From Micractinium sp. NFX-FRZ (taxonomy: Eukaryota > Chlorophyta > Trebouxiophyceae > Chlorellales > Chlorellaceae), in NCBI GenBank assembly GCA_029339195.1, contig JAPTJF010000143.1, positions 1 through 64,000 of the forward strand: DNA of 64,000 nucleotides, written 5' to 3'. Shown here piece by piece: positions 55,313 to 64,000 of the stretch. Each line of letters starts with the position of its first letter. Position 1 is the first letter of the stretch. Made by a program: the position numbers and the translations under genes. The notes beneath the pieces were generated by a model. The model saw nothing but the letters and a program-made list of their open reading frames with translations, had not been told where the DNA came from and did not search any database.

Positions 55313-55870
55313 GAACACAAGCTGAGCTCCCTGGCTTCCCACACAAGCGAAGCATACCCTTTATGATGCTTCCTCTGCCAATAACATGTAAATCCTCGAC
55401 ATCAAGCTTACACTGCCAACAACAGAGCGTGCCGGAATGAACACAAGAGAGGCAGTGTCGTGATACGTGAAAGATACATGCACACAAGGTTTGAAACGGC
55501 AGTTGAGGAGAGAGGGTGATGCCCGAGTGTGACGTGCAGATTGTGAAGCAAAGCAAAAGAGTCGCTACAAGGCAGATGCAACTGAACGGGGCGGGGTGCA
55601 TACAAGCGGCTGAGGCCGGCGAATCTGCTCATGCTGGCAGCAATCCTAAACATTCCAGCCTGTCATTGGTCGTGCTGCGCCGGAGGCACAGCAGGTGCGC
55701 CGGGCGGCGGCACTGCATTGTATTGCCGCCCAGACAGGCACCTCGCTTCAGCTGAGCCAAGCGCCTCAGCCTGCTCTGGCGTCCATTGGGCATCTCAGAA
55801 CAGGGTGTACAAGCGCCTGCCCGGATGGCTGGCCCACCAGCCATGTGCCGCACGGCAGCGGCGGGCGTGC
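55313..55870. other. Spacer between convergent genes, no gene
   Basis: Holds a TGTAA at 55387 for the secreted protein gene and the 3' flank of the LEA-like gene (-). Confidence 0.5.
55387..55391 (+). other. UGUAA poly(A) signal candidate
   Basis: TGTAA about 75 bp after the stop of the secreted Cys-rich protein gene. Confidence 0.5.
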
Positions 55871-58800
55871 TCAGAAGATGCCTAACCAGCGGCGGCGGGG
55901 CGGCTGCTCCACCTCGCCCCGGTAGTACTTCTTCGTCTCGCGCCCCTCCTTCTCAAGGTGCTTGCCTGCCTCCTTCATGGCCTGTGAGGTTGACAAATGG
56001 GGGTAAGTGATGTGGGTTAGGTCAGCGAGGTTGACAGCAAGGTTGAATGGTTGTATTGTGCTTCGCCTCGCCATCCCTTCAACAGCTTCCGCACATCCCT
56101 CCGAGCCTGCAAGACGGCAGGCCTGGTGGATCCTGTCATGGCAGCGCCACGACGGGGCGCACCGCTGCCGTTCTCGTGTGCGCTGAAGGCAGTTTAAGGG
56201 GCGGCCGACCCGGGAGCCACTGTTGAGTCCCCCCCCCCCCCCCCTCCCTCTCCTCCCTCCCTGTTGCCCTTCTCAAAGTGCCCTGCATGCCCTGGTCAGA
56301 ACAGGGTCCTGCGCAACCCTCACCTCCCCACCGACCCTCCCTCCCCTCCCTCCCTCCCTCCCTCCCTCTTCAAAGTGCCCTGCCTGCCCTGGTTAGAAAC
56401 AAGGTCCTGCCCAACCCTCACCCCACCACCCTCATCCCTCCCACCAGCTTCCCCTCACCTTGCCGGTGGCCTCCTGGGCGGCGCCCGCCTCTGCCACCCC
56501 CTTTGCCACCGCCTTGAAGGCGCCCTCCTCCACAGCGTGCTCAGCGCGGGCAGCCACATCCACCACATCCTGCAGGGGACAGGAGCGCATAAAGGATGTA
56601 CGTGGGAAGCAGGCGCGTTGCGGAGCGGGACGGCTGCTGCCACAGCGTGCTCAGCGTGGGCAGCGGTTTGCAAGCCTCTGCCCCCTCACCCTCCTTACAC
56701 TCACTCAGACCCACATCAGCCAGCCCTCGCCAACGGCTTGCCCTCGTGCGCCACATCCTGCCGGCCCCCACCTCGCGGCGCTCATTCTTCCAATGTCAAG
56801 CCAGACCTAAGCCACACGACCCAGAAGAGGAACAAATGAACAACCCCCCCCCCCCTACTCACCGAGCCCTTCTCCTTGGCCCACTCCTTGGCGTGGCGCG
56901 CGTTCTCAGCCACGTCGTGGGCAGCCGTCTTGGCGCTGTCGGCGGCCTCGCCCGCCAGGTGCTTGGCCTCCTGTGTGTTGTGAAGAGGGAGAGGGAGCGA
57001 GAGGGGAGGGGCTTGAGCAAAGGATTGGGAGCGAGGGGAAGGGGTGGGCAGCCGTTGTGGGTGCTGTTGGCTACCCTTGCCCACATTACCACCCATCAGT
57101 ACTGTCAGGCATGCCTCCAGGTCCAGGCAGAACCCAGCCCTTTCATGTGCCGCTTGATGTTCCCTTCATGCCTGTTGATGGCCCACAGGCAGCCATGCAG
57201 AACCGCCATGCTGATCCCAGGCAGTACAGCTAAATACACAGGTGGTGCCCACCTCCTTGGTGCGCTGGTACTTGTCCTTCACGCCTGCGGTGGCGGCCTG
57301 CAGGGGGGCGGGCGGGACGGGGCGGGGCGGAGTGGGTGAGCCTGCACTTGGGTGCACTGCCGTCTGGTGTGATGCAGTGAGGTGGGGCGTCCCCTGGCGA
57401 GGTGGGCACACTGCGACCCTAACCACACCCCGGAGGCACACCTCTGCACTCTGCGCGTCGCCTTGCGCCTCCCAGCCCACTGGGCTCCCAATGGACAAAA
57501 CAGCTCTCAATCATGTGCAGAATGACTAAAACCCACTTGGGGCCACCTCAGCCACGGCCCTCAACACCCCCTCAACACCCAATCCGCCAGCAAACCCTTT
57601 AAACCACGAATGAAAGCAGAGCCCTCTGCTCACCCTCCACAGAAAGAAGCCCTTGTTGGCCTTGTCCTCCGCCGCCTCCTTCACATCCTCAGCGCCCTCC
57701 TTCACCGCCCCCGCCGCACCCTTCACCTTCTCCTTGACTGCCGACCCCGCGTCAGCCGCCGCGCCCGTCAGGCGATCAGCCGCGCGCTCGGCGGCGCGGC
57801 CAGTGCCCTCGGCGGCGCCACGCGCGCTCTCGGCGGTGCGGCCAGCGGAGCGCTTGGCGGCGCTGGCGGTGTCGGAGGCGGCGGAGGCGGCGCGGTCGGC
57901 GGCGCGGCTGACGGCGCCCTTGGCCTCGTCAGCCTGCGGCCAGAGCAACAAGAGCGGGAGCAGGGGAGCAGAGATAAGGTGAGCAGCTGGTGGGTGGGGG
58001 GGGGATGAAGCGGCTAACGGCACCCTGTCACAGCGACGGGTGGAGGGAGTGCGCAGCAGCTGGGGGCGCACAGAGTGGACAAAATAAGGATGGGATACGG
58101 CGTTGGGAAAATGCAGGGCCATGGTGCAGTGTGTGCACCCCCAACACAGCTCAGCACGCCTCGCTCGCCCCAGCACACCACATCTTCCTACGCTCACCGG
58201 CTGTCACGCTCACAGCACAGCACAGCACAGCACAGCACAGAGCCAGAACAACATCATAACCCTTGAGAAGGAGTCTTGCCGAGCGCGCACCTTCCTGCGG
58301 GCCTCGCGCCCCGCCTCCTTTAGGTTGCCCTCTGCAGTGTCGGCGGTGTCCTCGGCGCGGCGCTGCGGGGGACAAAGGCGGAAGGGTGTGGCCTGAGTGA
58401 CGAGCATTCCTTCCTGGCGTGTGTTTCCTAAAGATGGGGCTACACTGTGCGGGCGGGAGCATGGGACATGGGCTGTCGTGCCCCTGGGCGCAGCGCTGCG
58501 GGCGGCAGGAAATGACAGCCAGCCTGGCGGGGAGCTAAGGGGCCAACTTGTTGGTGGCTTGGGAGGGGCACAGCCTGTTTGAACAAGCTGCGCGGGGTTG
58601 AGCAATCCTGGTAAGAGCGCCGCTGGCATATTAGAAGGGTGCTGCAGGGGCGCACAGGCACAGCCGCACAACAGAACCCGCCTCACCTTGAGGCCGAACC
58701 AGCCGCGCTTGGCGCTGTCCTCTGCCTCCTCCACCTTCCTGGCCGCCTTGTCGGCCGCCCGCTCGGCCTTGCGGCGCACCTTGCCGTTCTCCCCCTGTGC

Positions 58801-60279
58801 CAGCACGGCCGGGAGGGTAACCACAACAATGAGTGTGCCTCAGAACGGGTCCAGTGCTACACTGTCGGTGCGGTGTATGAGTGCCTGAGACAGGAATAGT
58901 GACAGCAAGCGTCTCTGCTTGCTCTGTTCCTGCTGCAGCACCCACCCATCCACCCAGCACTGCTGCCTGCACCCTGCCAAACACCCCGCGCCTTGCTCAC
59001 TCACCCTGCGCTCCTCCCTGTATCCGTAGGCAGTGGCGGCGGCGATGGCGCCGGCCGCCAGCCAGGGGGCCGCCTTGGCCAGCAGGCGCTTCCACTCCTC
59101 GGCGTCCTTGGGCCAGCTGCAAGGAGGGAGAAGGGTGAGGAGGGGAGGTGGGGAAAGAGCCGCAAGCGAGGGACGAGTGCAGGGTGCAGGTGCGCCAGCA
59201 GGCGGTTCCGCATCTCCGGGGGCCAAACCTGCAGGGGGCACAGGGAAAGGTTGGGGAAGTTCTGGGTGAGTCTCTGGGAGGTGGGGATGTGAGCAAATTG
59301 GGCCATTGCCAAAGGCAAGGGCGGGGCAGTGGGGTCAGGGGAAGATTGTCCGCACAAGTGGAGAGCGGGGGCAAGGCGCCGCTTGGCAAGCGGGCGTCCT
59401 TGCTTGCAGGTGTTATAAGGGCAGGAAGCAGCGAGGGAACAGAGGAGAAGGCGGAAGGGTAGCAGTGGGACAGGAGAACCAGGGGCAGGGCTGAAACAAG
59501 GAGACGGCTGCAGCAGGGCATGGGACGGGGGGCCAGGCGCGGCAGCGGGACAGCAAGGAAAGAGCGGGCGCCGTGGGCAGGCCAGGAGGGAGGCTGATGC
59601 GTGGCCGGGCACAATCTGGCGTGCACTGGGCACTTCCGTTGCAGTGCAGTGCATCAGCACAGCCAGAACCCCTGCACCAACAACCCTCTCTGCCTTCCCA
59701 TCAACACACGGCCCCGCCCCATCCCGCTCACCCGCCGCCGCGGCCGGCTCCGCGCGCCGCTCCGCCGGTGCGCGCAGTCACTCCGGTGGATGTGGCCCCC
59801 TCGTGTGTCTCGACGTCCAGATGCACTTCCTCCTTAGAGTCTGTGCGGATGTTCACATCTGCACGCCCAGTGGCTGACAGCGGAGCAGACAGGCAGCCAG
59901 GGGGCAGTGAGCATACTGTGTGGCGTGCGTGTGGGCGGCGTAGGGGGCCGGCTGTGTTGGCGCAGGCGAGCAGGCGGGCGGCTGGGCAAATGCAGCCGCA
60001 GGCGGGCGAACCCATGCCCATACTGTCGTTCCCGACAGAAAATGCGCTGCTGAGCAGCCAGGGCGGCAGGTATGGGCTGCCTGGCGCCGCCAGCTTGCGC
60101 CGGTCAGGCAGCAGCTGCTCAGCCAGCAGCTGCTGCCCCCAAATCTGCGCACCCTTGGAGGGCGTGCCGGGGGCGCCAGAGGGGCGCGGGGGCGCCTTCT
60201 CCTCGAGCAGCGGGTCCCCCTTGCTGCTGCGGCTCGTGGCCTCGGCACGGCTGCGCACTTCCGCGAGTGAGTCGGCCAT
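55871..60279 (-). CDS. LEA-like protein with one membrane segment
   Basis: Ten exons give 455 codons: 60279-60024, 59873-59732, 59116-59005, 58794-58687, 58362-58291, 57933-57634, 57297-57253, 56970-56863, 56569-56459 and 55981-55871. Exon 1's donor is the least certain. After an N-terminus without homology, residues about 145-165 are a hydrophobic segment (PWLAAGAIAAATAYGY). About 270 residues of Ala/Lys/Glu/Asp-rich amphipathic helix follow, with repeated AxxAAxxAxxxAGR/K units as in group 3 (LEA_4) late-embryogenesis-abundant proteins. Seven exons run in phase 0 and are multiples of 3, as expected if the helix grew by exon duplication. LEA proteins protect membranes and enzymes in dehydration and freezing; here a membrane-anchored form is inferred. 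Confidence 0.82.
56228..56244. repeat. Poly-C run
   Basis: Homopolymer C in an LEA-gene intron, followed by CCTCCCT-type pyrimidine repeats up to about 56370. Confidence 0.85.
56271..56432. repeat. 97-bp tandem duplication in an LEA-gene intron
   Basis: TCAAAGTGCCCTGCATGCCCTGGTCAGAACAGGGTCCTGC (56273) recurs as TCAAAGTGCCCTGCCTGCCCTGGTTAGAAACAAGGTCCTGC (56370). Both are followed by CAACCCTCACC, matching the real donor region CCCTCACC at 56452. Confidence 0.85.
56524..56675 (-). repeat. Junction echo: LEA exon 9 start
   Basis: The exon stretch CCACAGCGTGCTCAGCGCGGGCAGCC (56530) is copied as CCACAGCGTGCTCAGCGTGGGCAGCG (56640), 110 bp into the intron. Confidence 0.82.
58207..58240. repeat. (CACAG)n pentanucleotide microsatellite
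   Basis: About six CACAG units in an LEA-gene intron. Confidence 0.85.
59075..59240 (-). repeat. Junction echo: LEA exon 3 acceptor
   Basis: The exon start CCAGCAGGCGCTTCCACTCC...GGGCCAG|CTGCAAGG (59079) is echoed as CCAGCAGGCGGTTCCGCATC...GGGCCAAAC|CTGCAGG (59195). The offset is 116 bp and the acceptor is kept. Confidence 0.82.
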
Positions 60280-61035
60280 TGCTGCTAATGCGTGACTGCT
60301 TTCTGTCTCTGAGGCGATTCGCAGCAGCTTGATCGGGGCGGAGAAGACGCCGAGAGGGCATCATCATACCTCAAGTGCTCACCGCCTCGTCAGCAGCTAC
60401 CGCGTACAGCGCAACACATCAGCGCGTCAGCGCCTCGCAACCTGCCAGCTTTGGGGGCGAGTTACAAGTTGCAATCTGGATCTTCTCGAGCAGCTGGAGG
60501 CAGTTTGGGAAATGATCAGCACGATGATACGGCGTTAGCAGGGATAGTATGGGACTGAAGGCAAGGGGTATGGTGCACATGGCGAGTGGTCAGCGGGGCG
60601 CCGTGGCGGGAAGCGAGAGGGGCAGCGCGGCAGTGCAAGCCTGAATGGGACCAAGCAAGGTGGAGATCGATAATGATACAGTCATCAATGTCACAGGGTG
60701 GCAGGCTGTCTGAGTGGGCCGCAGACGAGGGGGGAGTGGGGCGGGCACTAGACGGAGGGTGCACGACAGATGTGGCCAGCACACAAGGACATCACAAGGT
60801 GAGGCAGATGGTGACTCAAAACCGGTCCCCCACTTGGACAGGGGAATCTGGGTGAAGGCGCGCTGACAACGAGGGGCAGCAGCAGCAGCTCAGAGGCGGG
60901 GCAGAGGAGCAAGAGCCAGGGCATCACAAGGAGCAGGTTGCGCGTTGTGCTGCTTGGCGCTCGAGCAACCCAGGCCGGGTTTCAGGTGAAATAACAATCA
61001 AGAAGCCATAGTCAGCCGCTGAGGCTGCCTATGCG
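60280..61035. other. Intergenic, no gene
   Basis: Between the LEA-like gene start and the 3' end of the Rho-N/SAP-like gene, both on the minus strand. No domain or splice chain was found. Confidence 0.45.
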
Positions 61036-61942
61036 TCACTGCTCACCAAGCGGCTGCTGCCGCGGCCGCCGCTGCTGCTTGCCTGCCGCGCCTGCCGCTG
61101 CCTGCTGCCCTTGCACCAGGCCCAGGGTGGCCTCTAGTGCCGCAACCAGCTCCTGCTTACGCATGCGTGACCGCCCTGCAATGCTGTGCTGCTGCGCCAT
61201 TGCGCGGAGCTCGCTGAGTGGCCGGGTGCGCAGGTTCCATCGCTGGTCCCACAGGGACAGCTCTCGCTGCGCTTCCCGCTGCCGCTGCTGCTCAATCTCA
61301 GACACCTGCGCAGCCGGGCAGGGCCAGGGGGCGAAGGGGCAGGGCGCATGGAGGGTGGGTCGCGATGCGCAGGTAGGCACCTCATATCAAGTTGTTCCCA
61401 CAGGCAGGTCCCAACAGGTCCCATGAAATCCTGTATGCATCATTTCGCACCGCCATGCCACCTGAAGTACCAATAGCAGGTTGGCTGATTACTCCCGCAG
61501 GTGGCAAAGCGCGCCTGGTGGCATGAAGCCACCAGGCCAGAGATACTCATACCTGCCGTGCCAGCTTCTTGTCCGTGTTTTCCTCAGCCCACGGCAGGCG
61601 TGGCGGCTGCGGTAGTATGGAGAGCCACGCCTTGCTGCCGCTGCTGCTGCTGCCGCTGCTGCTGGCGGCGCCGTCACTGGCGCTGCCGCCACGCTCCCGC
61701 CGCTGCTGCTCCAGCGTGCCCTGCTGCTGCTTCTGCTGCTGCATCACATGGCGCACAGTCAGACCGATGGCCGCGGTTGCAGCAGCACCGTAGACCAGTT
61801 GCTTCACTAAGCTCGAAGCCCGAATTGACAGCGGCGACCGGCCGACAAGCTGCCTGGGCCTGCTGCGCTGTTCAAGCCGTGTCGGGGTGTACAGCTGATG
61901 TTGCACCGACCCACAGGGCCGAAGGGGACTGCAAGCGATCAT
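61036..61942 (-). CDS. Membrane-anchored Rho-N/SAP-like protein, probably organellar
   Basis: Two exons, 61942-61553 and 61305-61036, encode 219 aa. The first 45 residues are Arg/Ser/Leu-rich and poor in acids, resembling a plastid transit peptide (about 28-45 RSRPRQLVGRSPLSIRASS). A hydrophobic helix LVYGAAATAAIGLTVRHVM follows, then a Gln-rich linker and a Ser/Gly-rich stretch. The second exon opens with a coiled coil (SEIEQQRQREAQREL). It ends with TRPLSELRAMAQQHSIAGRSRMRKQEL...AL, the pattern of Rho-N or SAP helix-extended-helix domains that bind nucleic acid (LxxLRxxAxxxxIxGxxxMxKxELi). A membrane-linked organelle nucleoid or RNA factor is one reading; the family call is moderate. Confidence 0.75.
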
Positions 61943-62072
61943 GGCGAGGCTTTTGCTGGCGGGCCTTTGCTCTGCGGTTCGGTCTCTTCTGTGATACGTC
62001 GCCAGCAGCCTGCCAAAGCCATCGAGCAGAGGCGTTGTTTGGGTCCTGTTTTGTCTGACTGCTGAGCGTGGC
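61943..62072. promoter_or_regulatory. Very short divergent promoter region
   Basis: Only about 130 bp separate the Rho-N/SAP-like gene's ATG from the first recognised coding sequence of the four-helix gene. The bases CATG at 61940-61943 hold start codons for both strands. Confidence 0.4.
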
Positions 62073-63803
62073 GTGCGTGCTCAGACTGTGCTGAGACGGC
62101 AAGCGAGAAACTCAGCAGAGCTTGCAGGCGTGTTGTGCTGTATAATTGACATTGCTGTTGTTGGCAAAGTGGTCAAGAGGCGGCTGGAGACGCCTCTGCA
62201 GCTCGACACGGTTTCTGAGGCGCTAGGTCCCGACGCCGAGCATGGGAGGGTGAGCCTCGGCTTTTGGGCGCGCCCGGACAGCGGTATTAACCGAACTGGC
62301 CGTTGCGGGATGACAGGCTGAGCAGCCGCCCCTGCCGCCAGCGCAAGGGCACCCTCTAGGGCTGCCTGCCGCTTGCGAAGGCGCACCCGCCACCTGCCTT
62401 TCTTCGCCTGGCTGCCTGCTTGCCTTGCTGACCTCCTTGCCTTCCATTTCTCCTGCTGCAGTGCCTGTACGTCCTGCTGCCAGGATGCGCTGCGCGACAC
62501 CATCCGCGGCATCAGCCTGCTCACCGCTCTGGGCGGTCTGGCGCCGCTGCTCTTTGGGCTGCACTACCTCACGCCTCTGGGCCCCACTGTCAGCATGGAC
62601 CTCTCAGTCAGCTGGTTCAGTGTCATCCTCTGCGTGTTTGGAGTGATCATGATTGTGCTGGGGATGGCCACCGCACTCGGCACCTGCTGCAAGCTGCACG
62701 CCCCGCTCCACCTGGTGAGTGCGCCTCGGGTGGGACAGGGCATGGTATTGCACTTGGGAGGCATGCGAGGGCGCTAAGGGCCCCCGCTAGATGCCTGTGC
62801 TGCACTGCTTTGACCACAGGCTGCAAAAAGGCCTGCTAGCACAGCATCCTGTTTATATGATGTGGTTCGGCCAACCATTTATGGCAGAGAGCCTGAGGGC
62901 TGGAGCACACCACCTGCAGAGCAACTTGGCTAACCTAGGCACAGCTGCCCACCAAATGCTGCTCCACCCATGGCGCCACACCATCTCGCTGCTACGGCCC
63001 CCAGAATCACAATACCACCACCCACCCATGCTTTGCTTGCCCCCTGCAGTACACCGGTGCCACGTTGGTGCTCCTGCCTCTGGAAGCTCTCCTCGTCTGG
63101 GCTTACGCTGCCCACGGCTCGCAGCTGCGCTGGCTGGCGGCGCGCGACCAGACCTACGCCATGACCGCCATACTTGACTGGGTGGACGGCCACGTCCAGC
63201 TGGCGGCCTGGGTGGCAGCTTTCTTCCTGCTGCTGCAGGCCATGGCCGTGCTCCTGGGATCCATCTATGCATGCTGCCCCACCACGGCCCGCCGGCGCAG
63301 GCACCCCTGGTGAGGCGGGGGCGCCTGCTGGTTGCTGCTTCGGCTTGCTTGCATGTTGCTTGAAGGAGTTCGGCACGTTTAGTGTAAGAGTGCAGCGGAG
63401 CAGCGCTTGGCACGGTTATGCGCAAGGGTGCAGGCGGGAGGGCACGGCATTGAGCAGCAAGCCAGCGTCAGGTCCTGCTATTGACAGCACAAGCGCACCT
63501 ACCGGCCAGCATGACATCAGCTGCTCACCTCCCCTGTGTGTAACACACGCGACCCCATGCTCCCTTCCACTCTGCAGGGACCACTATTGGGAGGATCAAG
63601 AGGGGCTGGAGCCATTGCTGGCACAGGGCGGGCGGGGCGAGGTTGCAGCCCCGGCCAATGCAGGCTCTGGTAGCCCCCGTGCAACCGGCTACCACACCCC
63701 GCCCTCACGCTTCCAGTCTCCCTACCACTCCCCTGGCCGCCCGCTTCCCACCACCGGTGCGCTGGCCTCAGCGCCGCCCCTGCCAGTCACCAGCATGGCG
63801 TGA
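62073..63803 (+). CDS. Four-helix membrane protein, tetraspan-like
   Basis: Exons about 62073-62249, 62484-62714, 63050-63309 and 63578-63803 join in phase. The 5' end is unresolved: the first exon has no in-frame ATG after the upstream stop, so another exon or a different start is needed. The helices are ISLLTALGGLAPLLFGLHYL, FSVILCVFGVIMIVLGMATAL, LVLLPLEALLVWAYAA and LAAWVAAFFLLLQAMAVLL. Cys pairs lie at the ends of two helices (GTCCKL, YACC). The C-terminal tail is Pro/Ser/Gly-rich. The acceptor CTGCTGCCAG|GATGCG for the second exon was chosen because it restores frame. The topology is tetraspanin-like, but no tetraspanin CCG motif is seen, so the family is unknown. Confidence 0.62.
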
Positions 63804-63913
63804 TGGCTGCCCATCTACAGGGGAAAAGGGCTGACAGTGCCGCAGGGCGGCCTGTGCACGCCGTGTATATTGATAACACCTCTCCCTTTCGTGTCTTCTA
63901 TCCCCACCTTTGC

Positions 63914-63933
63914 ACACACACACACACACACAC
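63914..63933. repeat. (CA)n microsatellite
   Basis: About ten CA units in the 3' flank of the four-helix membrane protein gene. Confidence 0.85.
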
Positions 63934-64000
63934 CTCGTCTCTACGCATGCTCCTTTACACACACATGGACTCTGTTCACTTTGTTGCATGTACAGCTGTC

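Overview
This looks like nuclear DNA of a green alga. It is GC-rich, its genes are cut into many short exons with GT-AG and several GC-AG introns, and UGUAA poly(A) signals follow several genes. The gene set points the same way: a thylakoid-lumen PsbP-domain protein, a phytepsin-type aspartic protease with a saposin-like insert, an L-arabinokinase-type GHMP kinase, a choline-monooxygenase-like Rieske protein and a septin. The style fits a Chlorella-like trebouxiophyte; that placement is inference. All gene models were built by hand from splice sites and reading phase. Eleven multi-exon models stay in frame from start to stop; the other spliced genes are partial, truncated or have an uncertain 5' end.

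Layout. 1-1.6 kb: partial Plus-3-like gene (-). 2.1-2.7 kb: diverged tandem duplication. 3-5 kb: 179-aa unknown protein (+). 5.4-6.1 kb: truncated copy of the multi-pass membrane protein gene at 7.0-8.7 kb (both -). 10.3-16.4 kb: aspartic protease (-), head-to-head with the PsbP-domain gene at 16.6-18.8 kb (+). 19.2-25.7 kb: RRM plus Plus-3-like protein (-). 26.5-28.9 kb: two ankyrin genes (-). 30.1-30.6 kb: SERF (+). 32.1-39.7 kb: septin with a small membrane protein starting 2 bp after its stop (-). 39.9-44.6 kb: arabinokinase (-), head-to-head with TXNDC9 at 45.0-46.9 kb (+). 47.7-50.1 kb: two more ankyrin genes (+). 50.5-53.1 kb: Rieske oxygenase (+). 53.5-55.3 kb: divergent pair of an RRx[S/T]MAG-repeat protein (-) and a small Cys-rich secreted protein (+). 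55.9-60.3 kb: LEA-like protein (-). 61.0-63.8 kb: divergent pair of a Rho-N/SAP-like membrane protein (-) and a four-helix membrane protein (+).

The most striking feature is not a gene. In at least 15 introns of seven unrelated genes, the last or first few tens of bases of an exon, together with its splice site, recur one to three times inside the neighbouring intron. I call these junction echoes. Echoes are usually decayed but often keep the GT or AG. By eye the offset between neighbouring copies is 69-181 bp, with 23 of 26 measured offsets between 86 and 125 bp. This looks like a genome-wide process that grows introns, and shifts splice sites, by roughly 100-bp tandem duplication across exon borders. 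Other points of interest are a possible septin/membrane-protein dicistron, a large foldback element in a septin intron, an intron segment better conserved than its flanking exons, and a shared C-terminal module in four ankyrin paralogues.
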